This document shows, in pieces, positions 1 through 9,458 of a stretch of 64,000 nt of DNA. Source of the DNA: Myxococcales bacterium (GTDB lineage: Bacteria; Myxococcota_A; UBA9160; UBA4427); NCBI GenBank assembly GCA_012959805.1, contig DUCN01000078.1, forward strand, positions 1 through 64,000, in the 5' to 3' direction. Each line of letters opens with the position of its first letter. The first letter of the stretch is position 1. Position numbers and translations under genes: made by a program. Below the pieces are notes generated by a model, which was given only the letters and a program-made list of their open reading frames with translations, searched no databases and was not told the origin of the DNA.

Positions 1-250
1 CGACGAAAAGGATCTGGGCAAAGTCTGGCGCATGCTGACGGAGGGTTGGGAGCGACTCGGGACGCGCTACGGCGACGACAGGACTTTCTCGGGTTTCTAT
101 GGCAGGCCCTGCATCCGGATGGACACTGTGAATTCTTTCTCGCCGAAGTCGACGGCGAGCCCGTGGGGAGCATGGGTGTATGGCAGTACAACGGTTATGT
201 CTATGAATTCTTCTCTGGACGTGCCCATGCGGCGGATGCAGCCCGATGCG
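1..250 (+). pseudogene. Fragment resembling a GNAT/FemAB-type acyltransferase, probably frameshifted, running into the truncated guaB
   Basis: Frame 2 reads DEKDLGKVWRMLTEGWERLGTRYGDD; frame 1 then reads DFLGFLWQALHPDGHCEFFLAEVDGEPVGSMGVWQYNGYVYEFFSGRA. Homology ends near 250. Confidence 0.35.
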
Positions 251-1177
251 TCAAACGGACCCAGGACCGACACCGACCTTCACTCCCGAGACACCAGACT
301 TGATCAGCGCTTCCGTTCCCTCCGCTGTTGCGACGTTGCCACCCACAAGGGGAATCTCGGGGAAATGGCTCTTGATCTCGCGAATTGACTGAAGAACGTT
401 CGCTGAATGACCATGTGCGGTGTCCACGATGATGAGATCGACACCGGCATCGACGAGCGCCTGCGCGCGCTCGACGCGATCCGCTCCGACTCCGATGGCG
501 GCACCGCATCGCAGTCTTCCGAGGTCATCCTTGCAGGCGTCGGGGTAGAGCTGTGTCTTCTCGATGTCTTTGATCGTAATCAGCCCGCAGAGGAGATCCG
601 CGTCATCCACGACGAGCAGTTTCTCGATTCGATATTCGTGAAGCAGATCCTGCGCCGTCTCCATGGTCGTGCCAGGGGGAACAGTCACGAGGTTGTCGCT
701 CGTCATCACGGTCGAGATCTCGGCGCTTACGTCTTTCACGAAGCGCAGGTCGCGGTTGGTCAGTATTCCGACCGCCTTCCCATCGCGGGTGACCGGCACA
801 CCAGAGATTCGAAAGCGACTCATCACCTCAAGCGCTTCGCGAATCGGCTGCTCGGGTCGCATCGTGATTGGATCGACGATCATGCCCGATTCAGAGCGTT
901 TGACTTTGTCGACCTCGGCCGCCTGCTCGGCGATCGTGAGGTTTTTGTGGACGATTCCGATGCCACCGTTACGCGCCATACAAATGGCGGTTTCGTGTTC
1001 GGTGACCGTATCCATGGCGGCAGCGATCAGCGGCGTGTTGAGTTCGATCTCACTGGTCAGTTGGGTTCGGAGATCAACGTCGCCGGGCAGGACTTCTGAG
1101 GATGCTGGCACAAGGAGAACATCGTCGAACGTGAGTCCTTCGCGAATCTCCGATTGGCCCATACCCTGCCTCCCCAA
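251..1177 (-). CDS. guaB: IMP dehydrogenase, C-terminally truncated (stops at GVGPGSV, before the catalytic Cys)
   Basis: [12 protein letters not shown]-domain region and [30 protein letters not shown] are IMPDH hallmarks. Confidence 0.9.
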   Translation of the reverse strand: MGRQGMGQSEIREGLTFDDVLLVPASSEVLPGDVDLRTQLTSEIELNTPLIAAAMDTVTEHETAICMARNGGIGIVHKNLTIAEQAAEVDKVKRSESGMIVDPITMRPEQPIREALEVMSRFRISGVPVTRDGKAVGILTNRDLRFVKDVSAEISTVMTSDNLVTVPPGTTMETAQDLLHEYRIEKLLVVDDADLLCGLITIKDIEKTQLYPDACKDDLGRLRCGAAIGVGADRVERAQALVDAGVDLIIVDTAHGHSANVLQSIREIKSHFPEIPLVGGNVATAEGTEALIKSGVSGVKVGVGPGSV

Positions 1178-1325
1178 AACAACCTCTTGTAAAGCATCCG
1201 AAACGGGTCGATCAACCCCTCACGGCCAGCGGATGGGTCGTCTCCCGGCCGTTGGTGGCGGAGCATAATCGGGGCGTGTTACGGGGTCAACCAAACGGCC
1301 CGATCAGCCAGGGACCGCCACGAAC

Positions 1326-1766
1326 TTATTCCAATTCGGCCTCAGAAAGTAGATCTGTGCCCGTTCGAAGGAGCCCGCCGAGCTCGCCGGCGGTCGCCTC
1401 TGCAAGCCGATACGCTGCCCGCGGCGCATCATTGAGCAGCCGAGCCATTCCCGAACGCGGGAGCACCCAGATCGTGCAGGCACCGTCGGCTAGGGCGGTC
1501 ACCTCGCGCTTGCCGAACGCAAAAAGCGAGGCCGCGCCTAGATGTTCCGGCGCCTGGAGCGAACCGATCACGCCCCCCCTACGGCCACTCTTCAGCTTGA
1601 GCCGACCCTTCTCGAGCAGAACCAGACCTTCCGCCTCTGAGCCCTCCCGAAAAGCGCTCTTCCCATTGGGAAGCACGCGCTCTTCGAGCATCTCGGCCAG
1701 CGCCTCACGGTCCTCCTCGCTGAATTCAGCCATCAGCGAGAAATGTTTCAGATCATCTGGATTCAT
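1326..1766 (-). CDS. Cyclic nucleotide-binding-domain protein
   Basis: cNMP-binding fold pattern: F.EGSEAEGLVLLEKGRLKL...LGAASLFAFGKREVTALADG. Confidence 0.65.
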   Translation of the reverse strand: MNPDDLKHFSLMAEFSEEDREALAEMLEERVLPNGKSAFREGSEAEGLVLLEKGRLKLKSGRRGGVIGSLQAPEHLGAASLFAFGKREVTALADGACTIWVLPRSGMARLLNDAPRAAYRLAEATAGELGGLLRTGTDLLSEAELE

Positions 1767-3331
1767 GGGACGATCCTCGCGAACAGACTTCGCAAAAGAG
1801 AGCTCGGATCCTTCCCAGGCTCAAGCGGCAGGAGGAAGAGGCTTGCTTCCTCGATCAGCGAAAGGTTGTCGCGCAGCTCGTCCGGCGAAAGCCGTTCACC
1901 GGGTGCCAGCATCACGACGTGAAAGGTTCTCGCCCCAGCCCTGCGTGAAAGGCTAGAGGTCATCGGCGCAAGATCGGCGGTACTGGCAGTGACCCGCGCG
2001 TCCAACAAGAAGATGGTTCCGAGGGCGCGATGACTCGCGAAGGTCCAAATGGGCTCCACGTTGCTCGCCCGGGGTAAATGGATGAGGTCAATTCCAAAAT
2101 CACCGTCGACGGCGATTCGACCAATCTGCTCAAGGGCCTCGGGGCCGACTCCACCCCGCTCGAATTGGGATGTCAGTTCGACACCCGGCACCTTCAGCAA
2201 CAGGTCACCAAACAGCGCCGCCACTTCGGGACTTGCCGCGGCGACTAGTAACTTGACGCTCGCCGAGCCCGGCTCGCGGCCACCCGGCGGCGCTCCAAAA
2301 CCGCGTAACCGTCGACACTGGGCCTCATTGAAAAGGGCGTGACCCGTGGGTCGGAGCGGAACGACATGGGCGCGACCAAATTCGATGATCTCACGTTCGG
2401 CCAGCGTGTGAAGGGTTCGGAGAACCTGATAGTCGGGCTGGCTGCATTGGTCGACAATGTCACCGACACGATCGGCATCCTCGAGCAGCGCAAGCACTTC
2501 CTGTGTCAGCGGATGGACGTGACTCGGCAACTCGCTTCGATCGACTCGCAGTGTCACGGGCGAAGCGAGAGGCGGCAGGCTGGGAGCCAGTCGATTCCAC
2601 TCCTCGAGTTGTCGGAGCCCTTCGGCGAGAACGCGTCGCGTAGCCGTTCGAATCTCGACCGCCCCCTCGATTCGAGTTTGCTCGAAATGAAACTCGCCGC
2701 AGCGCCAATCGAGTATCCGGAACAGAGCCTTCTCGGCGGAAACAAATCCCGTGGCCGCCGACACAATCTCGCCATCGACGAGCACCACAAATCCGTCGGG
2801 CGAGGCCCCATCGTCGAGCTCGGGCGTGAGCGTTAGTCGCCCGCTCGCATTCCGCTGATGCAACATATGCAAGAGTTCGGCAGGATTAAGCTCGCCGAGA
2901 GATCCTTCGAAGTCGAGCTTGGTATCCGCGCGCGTCTCCAGGCGCTCGATCCGCGCCTGCCGATCCAATAACTCTTCGACCGCCGACTGGATCTCGTCAA
3001 TTCCGGCGTCCGAATCGACATTCGAGTCGCTCACATCGCCAAGACTCTGGATCCGCCCATCCCCGGGATTGGCCTGATCGCCCAAAAAGATAAATCGCAC
3101 CATTCGAGTCCGCGGATTCGCACGTAAAATCTCGGCGAGTTTCCGCGCATCGACGAGCGGCAGTTCAACCTGTGCAACGATGACGCTAGGCTGTTCCGAC
3201 AGCGCGGCCTCGAGACCCGCCGCTCCCTGGGTGACCACGCGACACGCATGACCAGCGACTTCGAGCGCATCGGCGACGCGCCGCCCGCGATTGATGTCTC
3301 CGTCTGCAATCAGGATGCGTTGATTCGACAT
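1763..3331 (-). CDS. Response regulator receiver + DUF4388 (PATAN-like) protein with a C-terminal degenerate GTPase-like domain
   Basis: N-terminal REC-like region; FEGSLGELNPAELLHMLHQRNASGRLTLT is DUF4388-like; C-terminus resembles an MglA-type fold without a P-loop. Confidence 0.7.
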   Translation of the reverse strand: MSNQRILIADGDINRGRRVADALEVAGHACRVVTQGAAGLEAALSEQPSVIVAQVELPLVDARKLAEILRANPRTRMVRFIFLGDQANPGDGRIQSLGDVSDSNVDSDAGIDEIQSAVEELLDRQARIERLETRADTKLDFEGSLGELNPAELLHMLHQRNASGRLTLTPELDDGASPDGFVVLVDGEIVSAATGFVSAEKALFRILDWRCGEFHFEQTRIEGAVEIRTATRRVLAEGLRQLEEWNRLAPSLPPLASPVTLRVDRSELPSHVHPLTQEVLALLEDADRVGDIVDQCSQPDYQVLRTLHTLAEREIIEFGRAHVVPLRPTGHALFNEAQCRRLRGFGAPPGGREPGSASVKLLVAAASPEVAALFGDLLLKVPGVELTSQFERGGVGPEALEQIGRIAVDGDFGIDLIHLPRASNVEPIWTFASHRALGTIFLLDARVTASTADLAPMTSSLSRRAGARTFHVVMLAPGERLSPDELRDNLSLIEEASLFLLPLEPGKDPSSLLRSLFARIVP

Positions 3332-3350
3332 TCTTCTTTCGTCCCCGCGC

Positions 3351-5162
3351 CTAAACCGAGATCAGGATTCCGAGCTCTCGCTGCAGCTCGAAGGCTAGGT
3401 ATTCGACGAGGCTGCGGTCCGTCGTCTGGAAGACCGGCGCAGCTCCCTCGATGCGAATCGCGGATCCGATCATCGCGAATGCCGGTCCCTCGCCGTAGTA
3501 CACGAGAAAGGGCCGCCGACTATCGAGCGATGACTTCGAGATCCAAGTCAGCTGCGGATTATCTTGTCGCGCCGTCCCATCAGCGAGCATGACGATTTCC
3601 GTCTGCGTGTCCCGGCCCCGGGTTTCGTGCAGCGTTTCAAGGACTTCCGCCAACCAAGTTGCGCCTGGAGACATAATCAGAACGCCTCGATCTCCTGGCC
3701 GACGAAAGGCGTCTTCGAGTACGAAGCGCAGAACCTGGCCTTCAATTTCGACGGGCTGGATATTCCCTTGCTCAAGCAAGCGATCAAAGAACGGGTCAAG
3801 GGCGCGGATCTCGAGAAGGTCTGGGCGGGTCGCGAGCAGTCCGATCCGGGACTCTGCGGCGCGCGACTCGATGAGCGTCATCAAGGATTCCACCTGGCCT
3901 CCGTCAGCGGGGTACGAAACGCTGACGGACTGAAGTGTCGTGACGGCTTCCCCTCGTTCCCCCTTCTTAAGCCCGAGCCAGCTCCTGCGAATTCGTTCGG
4001 CCAGGATGCCCGCGCCAAGTGCGTCGGTTTGAGGCAGCAATACGAAGAAGACGCCGGCTTCGTTCAGGGCGAGTAGATCCGTCGTTCGCAGCGCACCGGT
4101 GACGGTCCGCGCCAGCTCGAGAGAATCGGGCGCCGCATGGTTGCTTGTATCGAGTTCAATGCGCAGGATCGAGAATCGGTGGGAAAAACGATTCGCCTTT
4201 TGAATCTCGTTTCGAATCGCATCTTCGAAATAGGCCTGGGTGTAGGCCTGGGTCTCCGGGTCTCGCAGAGCAAGACGTTCGAGTGTTCGAAAGCGCATCG
4301 CGTTATTCAGGGCGATTGCGCCGAGTTCGCCGACCTTCTCTGCCATGGCGAGGTCCGATTCTGCAAAGCGTTCGCCATCGAGCTTGTCCGTCAGCCGTGC
4401 CACGCCGAGTGTGAGGTCCCCGATTCGCAGTGGTACATAGAGCGCCTCTACGGCATTCGCGTCTTCGGGCATCGTCGTGACAACGGACCTGGCTGTCTTG
4501 AGAGCCGGACACCAGACCGAGATGAATTCGTCGAAACCGACGGTCTTGGGCTCTCCATCGATGCGAACCAGGCCACGAGCGCCCACGAGCTGAAGGGTTC
4601 GCCCGCCCGGTTTATCCGTGGCCCACAACACACCGGACTGCGCTCGGGTCTCGAAACACAGCGCTTCCATCAATCGCTCGGCCAGGGGCTCGACCGCGAG
4701 GGTTCCGAAGAATCCGGCCGCGCGCTCGAAGAGCGAGAGCACGCCCATGAACTCGAGATTTTCCTCGACCAGACGCGCATGCTCATCGCGCAGTCGTCGC
4801 TGTTTCAGGATCTTCTCGATCGAATCCACAAGGGCCGCCTGATCGAAGGGCTTCAGGATGTAGTCGACGGCGCCCTGCTTCATGGCATCGACGGCATTTA
4901 TCACGTCGACGACGCCCGTCACCATGACCACGTCCTGGTCGGGACGCCGTTCCTTGATCTTGCCAACCAACTCGGAGCCATCGATGCCCGGCATCACGAG
5001 ATCGGTGAGGATGACGTCGAAGTCCTCTCGCTCGAGGATGTGCAGTGCCTCTTCGCCGCACGACGCAGTCTGGACGTCATATCCAGCATCGCCGAGGAAC
5101 CCCTCGGTGAGTTCGCGGAAATAGAGCTGATCGTCCACTGCGAGAATCCGCGCCTTGCTCAT
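3351..5162 (-). CDS. Response regulator with GAF and degenerate GGDEF-like domains
   Basis: MSKARILAVDDQLYFRELTEGFLGDAGYD REC start; GAF-like middle; LNEAGVFFVLLPQTDALGAGILAERIR at the GGDEF position. Confidence 0.75.
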   Translation of the reverse strand: MSKARILAVDDQLYFRELTEGFLGDAGYDVQTASCGEEALHILEREDFDVILTDLVMPGIDGSELVGKIKERRPDQDVVMVTGVVDVINAVDAMKQGAVDYILKPFDQAALVDSIEKILKQRRLRDEHARLVEENLEFMGVLSLFERAAGFFGTLAVEPLAERLMEALCFETRAQSGVLWATDKPGGRTLQLVGARGLVRIDGEPKTVGFDEFISVWCPALKTARSVVTTMPEDANAVEALYVPLRIGDLTLGVARLTDKLDGERFAESDLAMAEKVGELGAIALNNAMRFRTLERLALRDPETQAYTQAYFEDAIRNEIQKANRFSHRFSILRIELDTSNHAAPDSLELARTVTGALRTTDLLALNEAGVFFVLLPQTDALGAGILAERIRRSWLGLKKGERGEAVTTLQSVSVSYPADGGQVESLMTLIESRAAESRIGLLATRPDLLEIRALDPFFDRLLEQGNIQPVEIEGQVLRFVLEDAFRRPGDRGVLIMSPGATWLAEVLETLHETRGRDTQTEIVMLADGTARQDNPQLTWISKSSLDSRRPFLVYYGEGPAFAMIGSAIRIEGAAPVFQTTDRSLVEYLAFELQRELGILISV

Positions 5163-5341
5163 GACCCCTCGGCTGGCCGAGCGCGCAACGATTCGGCCAG
5201 ACACTCGCAATGAGCGTCCCACCAACCGGCAAATGCGGCCGACACGTCCCGTCTCATCGGCAGCGCGTGAGTTCGACTTCATAAGGGATCAGGCGAAATG
5301 CGGGGCCTTCGCCTCGGACGAGGCGAATTTTCCGACGAAAC

Positions 5342-6715
5342 TCAGCCGGCGGGCAGGAGCGGCGTCCCCAGCAGTGAATGCGGGGTCGCCTCGAGGATTC
5401 GGGCGGCCACAATGGTCCCCGGCTCAAGCCCGAGATCGGCCCCGGCATCCAGATTGACCACCCGATGATGAGGATCTCGGCCGGAAATCTGACCTCCCCC
5501 ATGCCGGCTAGCACCGTCGATGAGCACCAGCGCCTCCTGGCCCACGCGGGACTGGTGGTACGCGAGCGTCTGCTCACGCTGTAAATCCTGCAGCCGCATC
5601 AAACGTTCCTGGGCCAATTCGGCGGGAATCTCTTCGCCCATTTCAGCAGCCGCTGTGCCCGGCCGAGGCGAATACTTGAAGCTGAAGCTATCGATCAAAC
5701 CGGCATCGCGAACCAGGTCTAGGGTCTGTTCAAAATCGGCATCGGTCTCACCCGGGAAGCCCACGATGAGATCTGAGGTCAGGGCGAGATCCGGCCGCGC
5801 CTGCCGCAAACCCTCCACGATCCCGAGATAGTGGTCCCGCGTATAGCGGCGGCGCATGGCTTCCAGGATTCGGTCCGAACCACTCTGCACAGGCAGATGG
5901 ACGTGCGGACAGAGGCCTCCGAGTTCCTGGTGGGCCCGAATCAAATCGTCGTCAAAGAAGAGTGGATGCGGGCTCGTGTAGCGAATCCGCTCGAGGCCCG
6001 GAATGTCGTTCAGCCGCGTGAGAAGCTCGGCGAAGGGCATCGTCCCCGCCGCCACTGCGTTCCCGCGTCGCACATCGTGGCGCCCATAGGCATTCACCGT
6101 CTGCCCGAGGAGCGTGATTTCGAGAATCCCGGAGTCGACCAGCGCATGCACCTCGGCTTCGATCTCGCTCGCCCTCCGGCTGATCTCACGGCCCCGCGTC
6201 GACGGCACGATGCAGAAGCTGCAGAACATATCGCAGCCTTCCATCACGGTGACGAAGGCTTTACGCCGAATTCCAGTCGGCACCTGGGGTCTCCGCATCG
6301 GCAGGTCGAAGCGCGCCTGGCTCTTGTCCTCGGCGACCCAGGCTGCACGGTTCCCTTCCAAGGCGCCGGCGAGCATCGCTGGGACGCGCCGGAGATTGTG
6401 GGTGCCAAACACAAAGTCGAGATGTGAAAACCGGCTCAGGAGTTTGTCACCGACTTGCTGTGCGACGCAGCCTCCGACGCCGACGATGCGGCCAGGCTTT
6501 TCAGCCTTCCATTCCCTCAGTCGCCCCAGATCGCTGTAGAGCTGATGCTCTGCCTTGTCTCGAATCGAACACGTATTAATCACCAGCACATCCGCCTCGG
6601 ACTCGCTCGCAGCGGCAATCAACCCGCTGTCTTCGAGCAGAGTCGACACCTTTTCTGAGTCGTGGACATTCATCTGGCAGCCGTAGGTGCGAATCGCGAA
6701 GTGCTTGCTGTTCAA
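5342..6715 (-). CDS. miaB: tRNA-2-methylthio-N6-dimethylallyladenosine synthase
   Basis: RTYGCQMNVHDSE, radical SAM CDMFCSFCIVPSTRGRE, GFPGETDADF. Confidence 0.93.
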   Translation of the reverse strand: MNSKHFAIRTYGCQMNVHDSEKVSTLLEDSGLIAAASESEADVLVINTCSIRDKAEHQLYSDLGRLREWKAEKPGRIVGVGGCVAQQVGDKLLSRFSHLDFVFGTHNLRRVPAMLAGALEGNRAAWVAEDKSQARFDLPMRRPQVPTGIRRKAFVTVMEGCDMFCSFCIVPSTRGREISRRASEIEAEVHALVDSGILEITLLGQTVNAYGRHDVRRGNAVAAGTMPFAELLTRLNDIPGLERIRYTSPHPLFFDDDLIRAHQELGGLCPHVHLPVQSGSDRILEAMRRRYTRDHYLGIVEGLRQARPDLALTSDLIVGFPGETDADFEQTLDLVRDAGLIDSFSFKYSPRPGTAAAEMGEEIPAELAQERLMRLQDLQREQTLAYHQSRVGQEALVLIDGASRHGGGQISGRDPHHRVVNLDAGADLGLEPGTIVAARILEATPHSLLGTPLLPAG

Positions 6716-6934
6716 GGGAATTCCGTGTCTGAGGATGAATTAAATCGGCCGACCTCCGGGCCGGGCAAAAGTACCCGAGCGACGCTTCCAAGTCGATCAT
6801 CGGGCAGCCGGCCCAGCCAGCCGCACCGACTTCTTCCCACACGTCCCGACATGGAGGCATTTTCTAGGAATCTCACAAAAACCCTTGTTTTTGAACCATT
6901 TCTATAAATCCTTCAGAGCCGCATCGAAACGCGA

Positions 6935-6962
6935 TTGACAACGCTCCGTAGGCCGCCATAAT
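6935..6962 (+). promoter_or_regulatory. Candidate sigma70 promoter
   Basis: TTGACA (6935-6940), 16-nt spacer, CATAAT (6957-6962), with A/T-rich sequence upstream. Confidence 0.6.
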
Positions 6963-6968
6963 GCCAAA

Positions 6969-7106
6969 TAATCGTAGGGTTTCGGAGTGGCGGTGGATTG
7001 GTCATTTCTTAGGAAATGTCCAACCTCTCACCCCCCATTAGATGAGTCCACCGCCCCTCCCCCTGACCAACGCCCCGTCGGCCGCAACCGACGGGGCGTT
7101 TTGCTT
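6969..7106 (+). ncRNA. Candidate structured small RNA
   Basis: Perfect helices GGCGGTGGA/TCCACCGCC (6989-6997/7047-7055), TTGG.CATTTC/GAAATG.CCAA (6998-7008/7013-7023), CTCA/TGAG; C-rich unpaired tracts; flanked by promoter and terminator. Confidence 0.6.
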
Positions 7107-7109
7107 TTT
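7071..7109 (+). terminator. Rho-independent terminator
   Basis: CGCCCCGTCGG-N6-CCGACGGGGCG followed by TTTTGCTTTTT. Confidence 0.85.
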
Positions 7110-7291
7110 ACCGGCAGGGGCGATGCACACAGTCGCATGTCGGGAAGCTGATGGTCGTATGCCGCGTTGGCTGACCGGCAAGGGGGCAGGCGCTCACCCA
7201 TCGGGGTTCTCTGGCCGTCGAAGTTGCCGACGCGCTTTCGGGGATAGACGGTCGATGGATTGCCGAACAGCCGAGGCGCTTCCGGAAATCG

Positions 7292-7972
7292 CTAGAGGAT
7301 GGCGAACGCAGCAAGCGCAGCGGCGATGCCCCAGCGGGTGTATCGGCGGGTGAAGCCCCTGGGAATGGTGAGGAGCGCTTCGGTCGCAGGCATGCCGGCT
7401 CGTGATTTCTGAATGACGGGGAATTCGATAGCGGCCGCGAAGACGGCGAAGCCGAAGGAGCCGGCGACCAGGGCGGTCGTGCCCGCGGTGGTGAGCGGGA
7501 GCGCAAAGAAGAAGAGAAGGACCACGCCGATGTCACCGGCGTTTCCGCCGATGCTCATCCAATCGAAAGCACGGGCGTCGTTCTTCTGATAGTCGAAATC
7601 GAAGACCGGGAAGAAGCCTCCGATCGGCTTGAGGGGCGAGTGACCACCTGCGAGTCTCGCGCCCAGGAAATGGCCCCACTCATGAAGAAGTGCAGCCACG
7701 GCCGCCCCGACGAGCAAACCGTCCACAATCGAGAGTACAGAGGCGAGCGCGAGTCCGGACACCGTCGCCCATGCCTCGGCGGCGGCAAATACTGAGAGCA
7801 GGCCAGCAACGAGAGCGACATGAAGCAGGAGAACCCGCGAGAGATCTGCCTCGTCCTTGTCGGAAACCTTTGGGAAAAGCTTCGCCGCGCGCGTCTGGCC
7901 AGACGTAGGCGGGCTGCCCTCTTCGTCTACATCCGGTCCGGTCGCAGTCTCAAAAGATGATGTCGATGCCAT
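7292..7972 (-). CDS. Membrane M50/site-2-protease-like protein
   Basis: LLHEWGHFLGARLAGG (HExxH) in a multi-TM protein. Confidence 0.6.
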   Translation of the reverse strand: MASTSSFETATGPDVDEEGSPPTSGQTRAAKLFPKVSDKDEADLSRVLLLHVALVAGLLSVFAAAEAWATVSGLALASVLSIVDGLLVGAAVAALLHEWGHFLGARLAGGHSPLKPIGGFFPVFDFDYQKNDARAFDWMSIGGNAGDIGVVLLFFFALPLTTAGTTALVAGSFGFAVFAAAIEFPVIQKSRAGMPATEALLTIPRGFTRRYTRWGIAAALAAFAIL

Positions 7973-8037
7973 TGGATCGCTCCTCTTGCGGCCCCTGCTG
8001 GACGCTTGTCTCGACGATTCTCGAATAATAGAGGTTC

Positions 8038-9456
8038 CTAGAGAACGATCTGATCCACGACCTTCGAGAGCTGCCGGAGGTTTCGGCATTCCTCGACGAC
8101 ATCGCAGTAGGGCATATACCGATCCATTACGGAGTCGCCAAATCCCCAGGCGCTCGGACTCTCAGGATTTAGCCAGACCAGATTCTTGGCCTTGTTTTGG
8201 ATGTCGCGAACGCACCAGGCACGGGCGTCGTTGTAGTTGTTGCGCGCGTCGCCCAGGATGATGACCGTGGTCTTGTTGTCGATCGCGGCCAGATGATTCT
8301 TCCAGAACTCATGGAACGCAAAGCCGAAATTGCTCCGTGTATAGACGTTGATGACATCACCGCCATCCAGCGCCTTTTCGACTGCGCTGCTGACATCTCC
8401 ATCATGGAAAACATCCGTCACTTCTCCGAGTTCAGCCACGAAGACATAACAGCGGATTTTCGTGAAGGCTTCCTGCAGGCTGTACATGAATTGCAGCATG
8501 AATCGTGAAACATTGGCCACAGACGACGAGACATCACACATGATGACGAGCTTCGGACGTTCCTTTCGGCGAGTCTTATAGATCACCTCGAAGGGAATCC
8601 CGCCGCGTGCCATATTCCGACGAAGCGTCTGGTGGAGATCGAGCTTGCCCTTCTTCAGTCGCTTCTTGCGAATCGAAAGAATATTTTTGATGCGCTGGGC
8701 CAGTCGCGTGACGACCTCACGCATGCGGAGAATCTCGTCTTCCGTCAGGTGGTAGAAGCTCTTCTCCGTCAGCATCTCGCGACGGAACTTCTCCATGTAA
8801 TTGTGGTTCTGTTGTTGAAGCTCTCGCTCTGTAAAATTTCGGACCGATCGGCGGACCGTTTCCATCAGTTTACGGATGAGCTCCTGCATCTGGGCAATGG
8901 CCTCATCCCCCATGCCCTGAGCGCGCATGCGATCGGCCAGCGCCTCGAGTTCCTGCGCCGCGCCCTCCATTCCGAGCTGCTCGGTGGTCCGTCGACTGAA
9001 GAAACCGACCTGAAGCATATTTTCGATGCGCTCGGTCCCCGCCTGTTCTGCGGCCTGCCGAATCATGTTCTCGAGTTCGGCAAGATTTTGCGTCAGCATC
9101 GCCTTGGCGAGTTCACCTAGATTGAGATCGCCATCCATGTTTTCCATCATTTCGGCGAGCTGGGCCAGGAGTTGTTCTAGATCGATCCCCATCTCGCCGA
9201 GATCGCCTTCCATGTCGCCGAAGGCACTCTTGAGATTGTCATAGTACCCCGACCAGAAGAGATCGAAGAGTTCGTCGTAGGTGGCGATCTCGTCGCCGCG
9301 CTTCACCATCGCCGATCGCAGGGCGTCACGAAAAACATCGCGATCGTCGAGGGAGAGTTCGTCAAGCGCGTTGAACGCATCGATCCCCTCCGCCACAGAC
9401 ACGCGGATGCCGCTCTTGCGCAGCAAATTCACAAATTCGATGACCTTCTTCTGCAT
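8038..9456 (-). CDS. vWA domain protein (CoxE-like)
   Basis: LVIMCDVSSSVANVSRF MIDAS-like motif; next to a MoxR ATPase. Confidence 0.8.
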   Translation of the reverse strand: MQKKVIEFVNLLRKSGIRVSVAEGIDAFNALDELSLDDRDVFRDALRSAMVKRGDEIATYDELFDLFWSGYYDNLKSAFGDMEGDLGEMGIDLEQLLAQLAEMMENMDGDLNLGELAKAMLTQNLAELENMIRQAAEQAGTERIENMLQVGFFSRRTTEQLGMEGAAQELEALADRMRAQGMGDEAIAQMQELIRKLMETVRRSVRNFTERELQQQNHNYMEKFRREMLTEKSFYHLTEDEILRMREVVTRLAQRIKNILSIRKKRLKKGKLDLHQTLRRNMARGGIPFEVIYKTRRKERPKLVIMCDVSSSVANVSRFMLQFMYSLQEAFTKIRCYVFVAELGEVTDVFHDGDVSSAVEKALDGGDVINVYTRSNFGFAFHEFWKNHLAAIDNKTTVIILGDARNNYNDARAWCVRDIQNKAKNLVWLNPESPSAWGFGDSVMDRYMPYCDVVEECRNLRQLSKVVDQIVL

Positions 9457-9458
9457 GA

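Noticed and set aside
407-1099. 230-aa plus-strand ORF
   Set aside because: Antisense to guaB.
4137-5213. 358-aa plus-strand ORF
   Set aside because: Antisense to the receiver-GAF gene; no recognisable family; typical GC-codon shadow ORF.
7042-7353. 103-aa plus-strand ORF
   Set aside because: Overlaps the small-RNA terminator and M50 gene 3' end; no RBS or protein signature.
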